DNA from: Penicillium oxalicum
Lineage: Eukaryota > Ascomycota > Eurotiomycetes > Eurotiales > Aspergillaceae
Direction of reading: 5' to 3'
NCBI RefSeq assembly: GCF_001723175.1
Contig: NC_064652.1
Coordinates: forward strand, 1,116,001-1,180,000
DNA: 64,000 bases
In this document: piece after piece, positions 35,101 through 46,730 of the stretch
How positions within the stretch are numbered: position 1 is the first letter of the stretch
How the letters are laid out: each line of letters starts with the position of its first letter
The notes under the pieces: generated by a model
The model's database searches: none
The model's input: only the letters and a program-made list of their open reading frames with translations
Told to the model about the DNA's origin: nothing
Translations under genes and position numbers: made by a program

Positions 35101-38100
35101 AGTCAACAAGTCTCAACCGTTCCCACCAGTTGGCAGTCCCACAGCCGCATCCACCCAATCATGTGCCCAATCGGGAAGACCCTGTCCGATGATCATGTAT
35201 GCACAGTTCAAAGCAGACTCTGTCCCCCGATCAGAGATTATGGCCATGGCAACTCTCGTGATTCAAATTGACAAGTTCATAGAGAGGGGGAATAATGGGG
35301 CACAAATTCGAAAGGATCAAAATGACCGAGAATAACGCATTGTCAAATGGGGAGACTGCTCCCTCTCACTCTCCTCTGAGAAGCGAGAGGGAGAGAGAGA
35401 AAAAGGGAATCGTCTCCACCTATCCGGGCCAACACCCGGTCTGCCACGGCGCAGAGGCTCCCATGGATCTGGTCCGGTGAGTGTTTTCCGAGACGATCAA
35501 CACTCTGCCCACCACGCCGGAGGGAGGTCGGAAAAGGTGAAACAACACATGGCACAGGGACGATCACAAGCACACGATCCAATCATCGTTGACCGTACTC
35601 CAAATTCGTGGTACAGACCAGGCATTGTCCCCTACGCTGATGACGAGTCGCATGGATCGGGTTCGCCACCATCTACGAAAATGACCGACCTTTCTTGATT
35701 ATCATTCTTCCTTGTTGAGAAGAATGAACTGGGTTGCCCGTGAGAGACTGTCAGCTGGAACTCTGAGCCTCCTCTTCTCATGTGATTGATCTGGCTTGGC
35801 TGTCTTGCCTTCTCTTATCGATCGCGACTCTTTTAAGCTTTGGTCTCGGCGCAGGTGCTTGGAGAGACGTTAAACTCCCGATATCGGAAGCTATCTGCTG
35901 TACATTTTCACGCTTCAATATTCTTCCACGGAGCATGAAGACGTACATGTCCGTTGAGAATGTCTGAATGTAAAAAAACCAATTTTGGTTAACCGATTCG
36001 CGTAGATTTAATACAGACCACAGTGCTGTATCTACTTCCGGCGGGGGATGATTTGTGGGACAAGATGAAAATGACCGAGGAGTCCACTTCATAGAGGCAG
36101 CTGCCGACCGAGATACCAAATCCCCGGGCGGCCAACATGGATAAAGATTACTACCTACATGCACAAAGAGGTACTACTGTAGATACTGATCTACGCAGCC
36201 TAGGTAGATGCCTACAAGAAATAGAAGTACTGTAGGTATTGCTACTACTGTACATCCCTGATGTGGGTCAAGTAGCCGCTCAGCTTAGCCAAACGCCCGT
36301 CATTGCCCAAAGAGGCAACAACCTGAGAGTATGAGTCCGTCCTGCATTTGTACGCGCGTGCCCCCCCCATGCATTTCGCCGCTGGGGCCAAGGGGGGTCA
36401 GAGGCTCGCTTCAATTTAACTGGTGCGATGACGATCCGGCCCCCAGCTACGGTCTCTCATCCCGGAACCGACCATAGACTCTCCTCGAGGCCTGAGCTCC
36501 TGCAGTCTTCTTACTAAAATGCGGTGGACCCTGGACACTTGTTCAGTGGACAATAGTTGACTGACATATGGTCCGTTCAGACGGCAGATGTCCGACCCGC
36601 TCGATTTGCTCCTAGCCTCTTGCAGTACTCTCAAGGCTCGTAGAAGAATTCCGGTCCATGCTGACTGGAGGACTGCAGACAATTAAATACGCTAAACACT
36701 AAACAGTGAACTTGCTTTAACAGACGCACCCGGTAGCCGTGAGTCGAGACGCTCTTCAAATCTTAAACCGAAAAATAAATCATCAAAAAAAAGGAGGAAG
36801 AGAGCAAAACCGAGTTCCCCATTCTTTACTCTGACGCGAGGGGCCAAACGGTCCCTCCGTTTTACGATCCGTGATCGCCTCTCGGAAGTAGTCTCGATTC
36901 ATATTGGGGCTCATGGGATCTTCTTTGATTCGAAGGCCCTGGGACTGATCAAGAAAAAAAAAGAAAAGGGGAACTTCCTACACAACAGTATGTCCGCTCA
37001 CCTACACTCTGTAGTGGCTACTAAGTGCAGGACGCTGGAGCGTGGATACGGCGATAATTTACTCGAAGTCTCACCTTAAAAATATCTGTACAGTTCCTTC
37101 CCGCTGGAGTAAGTGGGGGCCGTCACCTCTCCCGCTAGTGGAAGAGACCTCTCAGTTGGATCAGGCTCTTGGGTATTCTCCAGTCGGAATCGAAGGCAAG
37201 CCATAGCTGCCCCCGATCAGAGTTGAACATGATCGGAATGGCTTTGTTATTGAGATATTTTCTTCAGACAACAAAGAGGCAATGTCCCAAAATGAAGGTC
37301 CGATTCGTCAGACCTTCACTCATGTGCCGGCAGTGGGATTTTTGTGGCTCGTTGACAATCATTTTCTTCCCTGCTTGATCCATTTGTCTGAGCACATATG
37401 CATTTCATGCATACTTGACTTGGATATTTCCTCACTTGTTGCCTTGTAATTGATGGTTGAAGAAACGAAGAAGACCGTTGTACGTCAAATCCTGCGCGAG
37501 AGATGAACCGCCTGCATCGGGCCCATGGCAGCAGTCAGGATGTACAGAGATTCGAGTGAGTTTCATGCATACGGTACTCGAATACTCAAAAAGTGGAGAC
37601 AAAAATGGAATCGCCCTTGACCTGTAGAACTTACGAAGATTGGACCCCGGTTGATGGCAGGCAGAACTCGTCTGTTGATCCTGAATACGCCCCATCAGAC
37701 CTCTATCATCCTGAGATTCTGTAGGGCTCTTCATGGAAATCCGACGGCACATGACTCGTGCAAGTTCCATGATAGCCGACCCAGACCCAGGCGTTGTATT
37801 TTTCTCCCTCGTTTATTTCTCGGTGCTGCAGAGCTACTGCATTTTAGTGCCGTCTACTGCGGGCTAGACCACTGACCTGGGCTGTATTGGCGTCCGTGCC
37901 GAAAGGTTGTGCCAGGAAGCTTCGGCTGAAGATTCCTTAAATTGGGGGTTTCTTTCCCCCATGCCACCCTAGTGGTTTCTGACAGCCGAAATTCGCTTTT
38001 TTTTTTTCTCTGATTCCATTTCCACTCCCGTTTCCATTTCTTTCTTGATTTGTGGTGAAGTTTTTATTTTGTTTAAAAAAAAACGCAACTCTAACATAAT

Positions 38101-41100
38101 TCCATCAATCTCTGAATTTACCCGCGATATAAGCGATGGGTGGGCAGAAATCAAGTCCTTTCGAGGAATTTACTGCCCGGCGTTGGGTTCGGCGGCGCAA
38201 TGGTAGAGGGTACGGGCTGTTGTCGATCCATACACCATTACACAGAGTACTGAAGTTGTATGAAGTTTCGTCTGTCTCCCTGGATTGGTACTGTAGTACT
38301 GTATGTGTATCCGGACTCGGCGCCAGGTACATCAATCGACACCCATCGTAATGACTTTGGCCCAGCACGTGTTGATTCGGAGGCATACAGCTTGGATATT
38401 TCCCTGTCCTGCTCCAATTTTTACTTCTTGTACACTGCTTATTCATAGTGTAGTCATTCTTCTGACCACGTGAATGATCACGATAGACAAGTCATGTAGA
38501 ACTGGAGTACAACCTGTACGGAAATTTTTACTGTATGATCAGGTGACCCACTCGACCGTGGCTCATTTCTGACGGTTGTTTCAGGCCTGTGCACCACTCC
38601 ATGATGATGCTTTCCGCCCCTCCCTGATACAGGAAGGTGATATGCTCATGCGATCCCGTGCGTTCCACCTGTAAGGAACGATGATCGCAATCCCGGAGTC
38701 TTGATCTGCTTTGGTCCTTTCCCCTCTGTGCGGATCTTCAGGCCGATCGCATCATTTCCTTTCTCAGATCAACTTTGAATCGGAGGACTCCGATTCGTGT
38801 CGAGGCCTGTCTTTCCCCAAGGAGCCAGTTCTTTACCGAGGAGTCATCGTGACAGATACTGGAACCCCTTCCTCCTCTTCTCAAACCCTCCATCTCTCCC
38901 GCATCTCCCCATCTGAGGGGTTGTTCTCCGATTGGGTATGTCGGTGTTTATGGTGGACGATTACGACCAGTCCACGGCCGGTCTACATTTTTGTAGACAG
39001 AATTAGGCAAATACCAGACGTGATCTTCCAAGTTTAGGGTTTTCTTTTTCTTGGCTGTCCTCGTTGCCCCCGTGCTCCCTACCTCTTGTTAGCCCCTCCC
39101 GCTCAAGCCACGGTGCCCAGTGCTGAGTACGCTGAAGTGCTGCCTTGCCAGCTGGCCACCCATCGGCTCGCCGCCGTGGACCATGTCGCCGCATTCCGTT
39201 ACTTTCCACACGTGGCTGTGGGATAACGATCTTCTCTTGTTCTGTTTATCTCTCCCTTGTTTTTATTGCTCGCTTTCTATTTTTATTGATTTATTTATTG
39301 TATTTTTGGCTGACCGGTCTCCGGATCTCTTTTGAATCCCGAACCATTCTGTACAAGGGTAGACTATACCGTCGCCTGGCGTCAGACTTTAAACGGCCAT
39401 GAGAGTATATGCAAATAAGGAGGTGCATTGTATCGCAAAATATAGTCCATAGTCGAGGGTCAACAGTCTATTGTCTATGGTTTATGATTCTATAGTATAC
39501 GCTGTGTAGGCATTGAGGCGCAATGGTTTTATCGCCTGGATTGGATTCTGCCCGTGATTGCTCCTCCGCTCCTCTCCTCCGTCCACCTGCCAGTCCCAGT
39601 CTCTTCTTCTCTACCCTATCATTCGCGTCTCCCCTCTCCATCACCAGCCCAGTCGCCGGGAGATCACTGAGGTCATACTTGGCTTCTCTGAATATCTTCC
39701 CTTGGAATCATCTCGACGGGTGTCTGCAATCTGACCTTGATTCGACCGGACACCCTTGCCCCAACCTCGGCATTCACAACCCCCCACTGTCCCTTTTCGG
39801 TCTGATCCACTTTCTTTTCCTGGTCCATTTTGGGTCATTTCACACACACTTTCTCTCTCCACCAACAGTACGGACATCACATACACACGACTGAATTTCA
39901 TCAGCGTCGTTGCCTACGATCACTGCCGTGGGTAATTACGCATCGAGCAATGAGTCCAATGAATAGACATCCTGTATCTGGCCCTTCTCTCTCTCTCTCT
40001 CTTCATGGAGCTCTTTTGCCCCATGATCTCCTCTGAGCTTCAAATCCTCTGGCCCTGAAATTAGATGATTCCGTACGGTTGGATTCCCGTTTGCACTGAC
40101 AACCCGATTCGTTCATCCACAATGTCTCCCCCTCGGCTTTAGCTTGCCTGTTCGTGATTTTTTTTTTCTTTTTTTTCCTTTTTCTCTTTTTCTTTTCATA
40201 GTGGGCTGTTGCACCTCTGTTATCAGCGGCTTTTCTCCGCTTTGTATTTCGGGTCGTGATTTTCAGCCTTTTTTTTTGTCTCCTTTTTCTTCTTCCGGGT
40301 CTACTTTTTTTTTCCTTTGCCCACCCCGATTGAGTTGACATTTTGAGGCTGGCCCTTTGGGCTTAAAATCTTGTTTAATCTCCGCGCCCGCTCCCGCCCA
40401 GAGCCAATCCGATTCCGCCTGCACGACTCATCCCCCCAAGCTGCTTGGCCTTCGCACCCAAGCCGCGACTGGACCCGTTCCCCGTGTCTGTGTCGTGAAG
40501 TTATACTATAATCCATCGACAATATGATGTCTTCCTGTGGTCGCTTTTGGTGCAAATGATCGTCCCAACCCGCTCTCGCCTTCCGTGGATTGACACCACA
40601 TCTCCGGTCGACAATTAAGACTTGTTCTCTGCAGTGCTTTGTCTTTTCTCTTCCTATTTCTCTTGCTCGGTCTCTCTTTTCCCCCTCCCTGTCTCTCTTT
40701 CGATCTTTTCCTCCCCCCCCCTCTCTCTCTCTTGCCTTCCCCCCCCCCCCTCTCCTCTCCGTTTGTCGTTCATCCCGTTCCGACTGTGGTTCTGGGCCGT
40801 TGAACGCCCTCTCGCATTCCCGCTGGCGCTCGGCAGTGACCTGAAGCGCCCGCAATTAAGGTACACCGGCAGCAAAGTCGCGGCTCTTTTTTCGGCCAGT
40901 CTGGTCACGTCGCCAGAGCTTGGAGAAACCATATCCGCCTAACTTCTTGCTTGGTCCGTGAGCCTACTATTCAACCTACCTGATTTGTGCGCACCGGGCC
41001 TAATACCCTCTCCGCAGCGCGCTGGTGGACATTCGGCCGGTCTTTATCAATCAAACCCTCCCACTGATCGCCCGTGAAATCTCGCGGACTCATTGTCTTC

Positions 41101-41236
41101 AATCTCGGCTTCCGTCGGCAGCCCCGTCTCTGGACCGGACCGATCTGCTCGTTGTTCGCCGTGCGCTGCATCCGCCTCTCTCCTCTCCCCGCCAGCACTA
41201 CGGTGAAGCATTGGACGACCAGAAACAACCATCACA
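32151..41236. other. Long gene-poor region
   Basis: About 9 kb with no convincing coding sequence on either strand, the largest such gap in the window. It contains G runs at 32911-32926 and 33497-33511, AT-rich parts with many TACTGTAG/GTAGGTA-like words (for example 36.1-36.3 kb), and CT-rich stretches. The right-hand ~900 bp (40.3-41.2 kb) is strongly pyrimidine-rich and probably the promoter and leader of the transcription factor gene. Longer frames are low-complexity (Arg/Glu/Lys or Ser/Phe/Leu). I saw no tRNA, transposase or reverse transcriptase remnant. Confidence 0.5.
32911..32932. repeat. G homopolymer tract
   Basis: Sixteen G, one C, then five G, directly after a T-rich stretch. 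A second run of 15 G is at 33497-33511. No gene is attached to either. Confidence 0.9.
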
Positions 41237-43776
41237 ATGCAGCAGCCCTATCGCTCGGCCAATTCAAACCGAAACGGCTCGTACGAGCTGCCTCCGGTTC
41301 AATCGGTCACGGGAGGATTTGCGTCTGGTGCCGGGTTACCCTCGGCCCCGCCCAGTCGGCCAGACAGCGGAATGCGCATGGCCCATCTCTTGCAGCCGAT
41401 GCCGCCGCTGCAACAGCCTCCGCAGTCCTTGGCACACACGTCCCCTCGAGCGCAGGCACCAGGGCCACTACCTCGACCCGCTCAGTCCAATGCGTCTGGT
41501 CCAACCCCGGCCCCGTCCACGTCGCCCTACAGCCGATTCTATGAATCCGCGTCCGGATCTCCCGCGGAAAGTGGAGGCCTGCCCGATGCGCCGCCGATGG
41601 GGACGGTCGTGGGGGGTCCGGCCATGTATCAAACCAGTCCGGTCGGCCTCCAGCAGTCAGCGTCGACTCCGCTGCAACAGAAAAGAGCGTACCGGCAGCG
41701 CCGCAAGGATCCAAGCTGCGACGCGTGTCGGGAGCGCAAAGTCAAATGCGATGCCACCGAAACCTCTCACTGCACTGAGTGCATCAACCGCAAGGTGCGC
41801 TGTCTGTTCACCAAGGAGACGAATCGCCGTATGTCCTCGATCAAGCAGGTCCAAGACCTGGAGAAACAGCTGCAGACGACCAAACAGCAACTTCAGCAAT
41901 TACGATCCGGTATGTTACGACCCGATGGGATGATGGATATCGATGATGCCTCGTCCACTCCGATGATCAAATTGCCCGAAATCGACTACAAGCCGTCTCG
42001 ACGGCCCAAAGCCCTCATCACGCACGACATGACCGCCGTCAGGTCCAATTTGCGACTATATGGGCAGGGGATATTGAAAGCACCCCACCCGCATCAAATC
42101 TCCGGCGCGATATCGAGGGTACCGGCCGAGGTGGCGCCGGATCTGCCGCCTAAGGAAGTGGCCGATCGTCTTCTTGCGCAGTATTATCAATGTTTACATC
42201 TGATTCTCCCTGTCATTCACTGGCCCGAATTCATTGTGGCGTATGAGGAGCTCTATCGAAAGGGCACCGTGATTGGAGCATCGAGCGAATGGGCGGCTGT
42301 CTTGTTCGGTGTATTTGCATGTGGTGTGCTGCATGGAGTCGAGCCCAATCGGGAAGAGAAAGGCAAGGAGTATGTTCGTATCTCGTGCGGCATCATCGAT
42401 GTCTGGCAAGATAGCTTCAACTTGGACCGGGTCCGCGCCTCGCTACTGTTGAGCATCTTTCTCTATGAAGTCAACTCCAAATCAGCCAGCTGGGTGTGGA
42501 TCGGCTCGGCTGTTCGAGTGGCGCAAGAAATTGGGCTGCATATCGAGTCCGGACCGTGGTCAGATGTTGAGTGCGAAATGCGCAAACGCATTTGGTGGGG
42601 GGTATATACATATGACCGGTTGGTGCTCGTGGAATCATATCTGCACGTGAGATTTATTCTTTTTTGACGCTAACTGTTTGTTTCTCTTTGGTTTCTTCTA
42701 GCCTCCTCGCGCTTGAGATGGGAAAGCCCGTCGTGATCAACGACCAAGACTGCGATATCGACTTGCCCTGCCCGGTAGGCGACCAGCCCCTTGCGCAGGG
42801 CAAATCTACAGACGACCACCATACGACGCCGTCTCCATTGCTCGCTACCATCCACGTTGTCCGCTCAATCGGTCAACTCACCCGTACCCTCCGCTCCACC
42901 ACAATCAGCTACGCGACCTTGGAAACCTTCGAACGCCACTTCACGATCTGCCGCACCACCTTCCCTGCCCATCTCCAACTGAAGCAAGACACCGATCTTG
43001 ATCCCCGCTCCTTGGCTCCACTCATCTACCTCCAAAATGCCCGTCTACTTCTCCACCGACACAATATATCTCCCTTTTGTCAACCCAGTGTGCGGGTTGC
43101 CGCCGTCGACTATTGCACGTCCATCGCCGTGGATACCGCCCAGCTTTTATCACGAAGCATGCGACCCCAGGCCGGCACCGAGGACTGGCGCGGCCTCTTT
43201 GCGTCCAGCGCGGGGACCCTTTTGTGTACGCACATCTGGCGCTCCACGCTCTTTCTTCTTTTCAGGCAAGAGTTCGGTGCAGCCTTGGCCTGCGTCCAAG
43301 CAAGCGCGGCCGTTGGGGATGATCGGGCCGTGAATGCGGCCTGTGGTCGATACCTGGCTTTTTTCCTTCAATGTATCCTTGACCGGGTCCGGAGAAATCC
43401 CGCGGCTGATTTCTGCCAGGATGAAGAGATGATGGCGTACCTGTCTGGTGATATGCAGGGAACGACCGATGGCAGCTGGGTCTGGCAGGGGAGCGAGTCC
43501 GGGTTCGATCTTGAAAATATTTCTGGCCAAACGAGACCAGCGGGACTCTCTGCGCAAGAGTCACAGTGGGCCGGCTGGGATTGGATCGAGAGGACGGTGG
43601 CCCATCTTCTTGGTGAAAGTCAGCGTCGCGATTATGAACCTCGTGATGTGGTGATGGATTCTCGACCCGATCATTCCTCAAACCTGCTCGCTCCTCAGGC
43701 CGCAGGATCAGACACGAGTAGTGAACGTCGATCCAGTTCCGCTCATTCACGCATGACCATTGCCAGTATCATCTGA
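41237..43776 (+). CDS. Zn(II)2Cys6 transcription factor
   Basis: Two exons, 41237-42618 and 42702-43776, give 818 residues. A Pro/Ser/Gln-rich N-terminal region (1-150) precedes the zinc cluster with Cys at 161, 164, 171, 179, 182 and 189, spaced CX2CX6CX7CX2CX6C. A short coiled coil (SIKQVQDLEKQLQTTKQQL, about 201-219) for dimerisation follows. The middle is a fungal-specific transcription factor domain: YYQCLHLILPVIHWPEF, WVWIGSAVRVAQEIGLH, KRIWWGVYTYDR then, across the intron, LLALEMGKP. The intron must use the donor GTTGGT because only that join recovers YDRLLALEMGKP. The Ser-rich C terminus may be an activation region. It should be nuclear; target genes are unknown. The leader is very CT-rich. 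It converges with the carboxypeptidase gene. Confidence 0.95.
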
Positions 43777-44376
43777 GCAACCCTTTTTTTTTCCTTTCCC
43801 CAGGTGGGCGGAGGAAATTGGCAAAATACCCATCATCCCATCCCAATTTCTCGACTCTCGTTTCCCCCTTCCTCCCATTCTTCCACCACATGAACATCGT
43901 GACCGAATGGTCTCTGTATAATGCAAAATCTCCCTTGGAACACGTTTTGGGAGACAAGCTTCCAGACCAGCGATTCTCAGCGGAGTTCCCCCTGACTTCT
44001 TGCACAGAAAGCTTCTGGTTGTACAGGAAAAGAAGCAGAAAAGGCGACATATCTGACATTTACGCCCTTTATCTCACGTTCTCGTGAAGATCTTTGAATA
44101 TTTTCTTTCTTTCTTTCTTTTTGACATCGTATATGACTCCCCTTTTCTTATTTCTGCATGCAGAAAGTTAGAGTTGAAAAACTCTAGCTTTCGTGGTTTC
44201 TTTTTCTATCTATTTGTTGTTTCTTTTGAAACCTCTTTTTTTGGCGCCAATACCCATTTCATTCTTATCATCATGTTACGAAAGCTTGCCAATTATCTAT
44301 AAAAGGCATAGATAAATACACATCGCAAGATTTAGGGATGGGGCTGCTCATTCCCAACTCCCCTCCCCAACCCCAC
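43777..44376. other. Convergent 3' region
   Basis: 600 bp of T-rich sequence between two convergent stop codons, likely the 3' untranslated parts of the transcription factor and carboxypeptidase genes. Nothing else was seen. Confidence 0.5.
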
Positions 44377-46730
44377 TCACACCAATCGCTTACCTCCCAT
44401 GGACCGTCGCACTTTACGGATAGCCTCCAGCTTCTTATTGGGACCAACCTCGCGCTTGAGATTTGCCCGTCGCATCTTGTGTGAGGTCAACGGGTTTGGC
44501 CCATTTAGAGTGGTGTTATAGGTGGCATTGCTGGGCAACACGTCCATGACAATTGTCGCGTTACCTTGGCGGTAATCACTCGTGGGCGGTCCCTCGGTCT
44601 TGTATCCACAGTGACGCGAGACGGATTTCTTGCCGGTGGCGATGTCCTTCCGTGCGAGCACCCGCTCGAAGAGCTCGAGAGAGGCGAGGGGTTGGTAGAA
44701 GGGGACTTCGTGGCCGGACTCGTAGATGCGCACAAAGCTGTAGAGCTCGCTCTGGCGCACTTGGCCGTGCACCACGCCGTCCGAAGTGGTGATGTTGACA
44801 AAGCCTGCATCTTTGTAACCAGGGGCGTCGATCTCTTCGGCAATGACTTGTCCACCGAGCCAGTTGCAGTTGTAGTCGCTGATGGAGGTATTAGCACGTG
44901 TCCCTTCAAGAAGCAATGAATCATCCAGAAAGAAAGACAGAAACAATGGAAAGGAGAAGGCCAAATGTCGAGGGGCGGGCAAAAAGGGGTCAGTCGGATC
45001 ACACTCACGCATCACCAAAGTACATGACCACTTGCACACCAGCCTTCAACAGCTTCCGCACATCCTCAATGGTATTTGACTCCCTATCGTCATCACCCGT
45101 GTTGGAGAACGCATTCGAGACAGTCGACGATGACTCGGAGAAATTCTGATACGCGCCAATCGCCGCCTGGACCTTGGGACTATTCAAATAGTCCACGTAA
45201 TATTCGTACGGGAATGGATCCGGGCTCAACTCGCGCATGTCGTACTCGTCACGGCCGGAATAAGTGTCAAACATGAGTTCCACGTTGTACGCGCAGAAAT
45301 TGTCCGCGTTGGCGCAAATGTCATTGCGACCCGTGGCGTAGCACTCCTTTGTTTGGTCGACACAGTTACCCTTGCCGTAGAGGTTGTTGTACCATTTCTC
45401 CTTGATCGAGGCGTTGTATGGGTCATAGTCATAGGTGTTGCCAGGGAAAACGGAGTAATTGTAGTAAGCCTGGTATTGGATCAGAGGATCAAACCAGCCG
45501 TTTCCGATGAGAACGTTCTCGAGCTGAATCTTGATAGCCCCGGGAATTTTCTTTGCATTTTGCTGAAGGAAGTATTCTGTTGATGAAATTTTTGTCATCG
45601 TAAGCATTCGCCTTGCCCTCCAATGAATAGAAAGAAAAGAGACTTGATCTTTCCTGCTCGGGAGATGCTATTGTCTTACCATTGAACACGGGGCCGTAAT
45701 GTCCACCGTAACTCTCCGTGGTGAAGGAGAAGCCGTTGCGGGAATATTGTGGGAATGCACCCATAAATCCCTGGAGAGTCTTCCACATATTTGGAGCGGC
45801 ACCCTGGGTCGAGTTGGGTACCAGACCGATATCCGCCTTGGAGTATGTCCCGCAAGTGCCCGTTCCTTCGGCGTAATCGGGGCACGTGTTGTTGGGCAAT
45901 TGGATGATGGCTCCATTATCCTTATATCCTGGGACAGGAATCGAATATGAAAGGCCCACGGTGGTGGGCTGATCGATAAAGAGCTGTCTGGTTGTTAATA
46001 AATTGCACCAACCTGGTCTAGTTATTTTCGACGCAGCAAGACGAATTTGCCAGTCTCTTACCATGTTGCTTGCATTGGACCAGGAGTAAGGGTTGTTGTA
46101 GGGATTGCCATCGGCATCAACTCCGCAGGGTCCCAGTTCTTGGAACAATCCGATCATAGAGGACGATCCTGGACCACCATTAATCCAAACTGTGAGTGGT
46201 GCCTGTCAAAATGTTAAAGAACGGATCATGAGACTCTAAGAAGTGCGAATCAGTCGACGTTGCGACGAACCTCTGTCGGATCTTTGTTTCTGGCCTCGAA
46301 GAACCACCTTTTGTTGCGCCGTTAGTATCTCAGACCATATGTCATGGCGACATCAAATAAAATCAACAAGCCTCCATCTGTCACAGTTGCAGAGGTAACA
46401 CGATACATGAACGAACGCTGGTGCCCCTTTGGTTTCCCCTCTCGGGGTTGATTATACGAGCGTCGCCACCTGGAATTCAATTTTCATCTTGAGAAAGACG
46501 CTGTCTTACCAGAAAATATGCTCATGTTCACCCACATCCGCATATCCGGAATAGCTCTTCACACTGGGATCTTGCTCGCAAATGCCCGCCGGGACTTCCT
46601 TGTACCTGACGTTGATCCCAGCATGTCCCTTCTTAGTGATCAAGTCGGTCGGGGCTTTGACGAACTGCGCCGAAGCGCTCGAGAGCAGCAAAGCTGCCGC
46701 GACAACAGAGGCGCCTGAATAGCGCACCAT
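44377..46730 (-). CDS. Secreted serine carboxypeptidase (S10 family)
   Basis: Six exons: 46730-46510, 46307-46271, 46202-46062, 45983-45680, 45576-45009 and 44878-44377. The 1773-nt CDS encodes 590 residues. An N-terminal signal peptide ends near SASAQ (residue 21-22). S10 enzymes release C-terminal amino acids at acid pH, outside the cell or in the vacuole. Family blocks are [17 protein letters not shown], the oxyanion-hole segment [18 protein letters not shown], the nucleophile Ser224 in [11 protein letters not shown], the GDAD segment at 422-425 followed by YNCNWLGG, and His480 in [12 protein letters not shown]. The triad is complete. Several NxS/T sites and Cys pairs fit a secreted glycoprotein. 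The C-terminal ~90 residues are a basic extension ([12 protein letters not shown]...). It looks like the carboxypeptidase S1 group. Exon 2 is only 37 nt but restores FWWFFEARN. Confidence 0.95.

Noticed and set aside
39523..39894. 123-codon plus-strand frame rich in Ser, Phe and Leu
   Set aside because: Pyrimidine-rich sequence without motifs; likely promoter or leader DNA.
40301..40855. Arg/Glu/Lys-rich 184-codon minus-strand frame
   Set aside because: Antisense of the CT-rich leader of the transcription factor gene; composition follows the base bias only.
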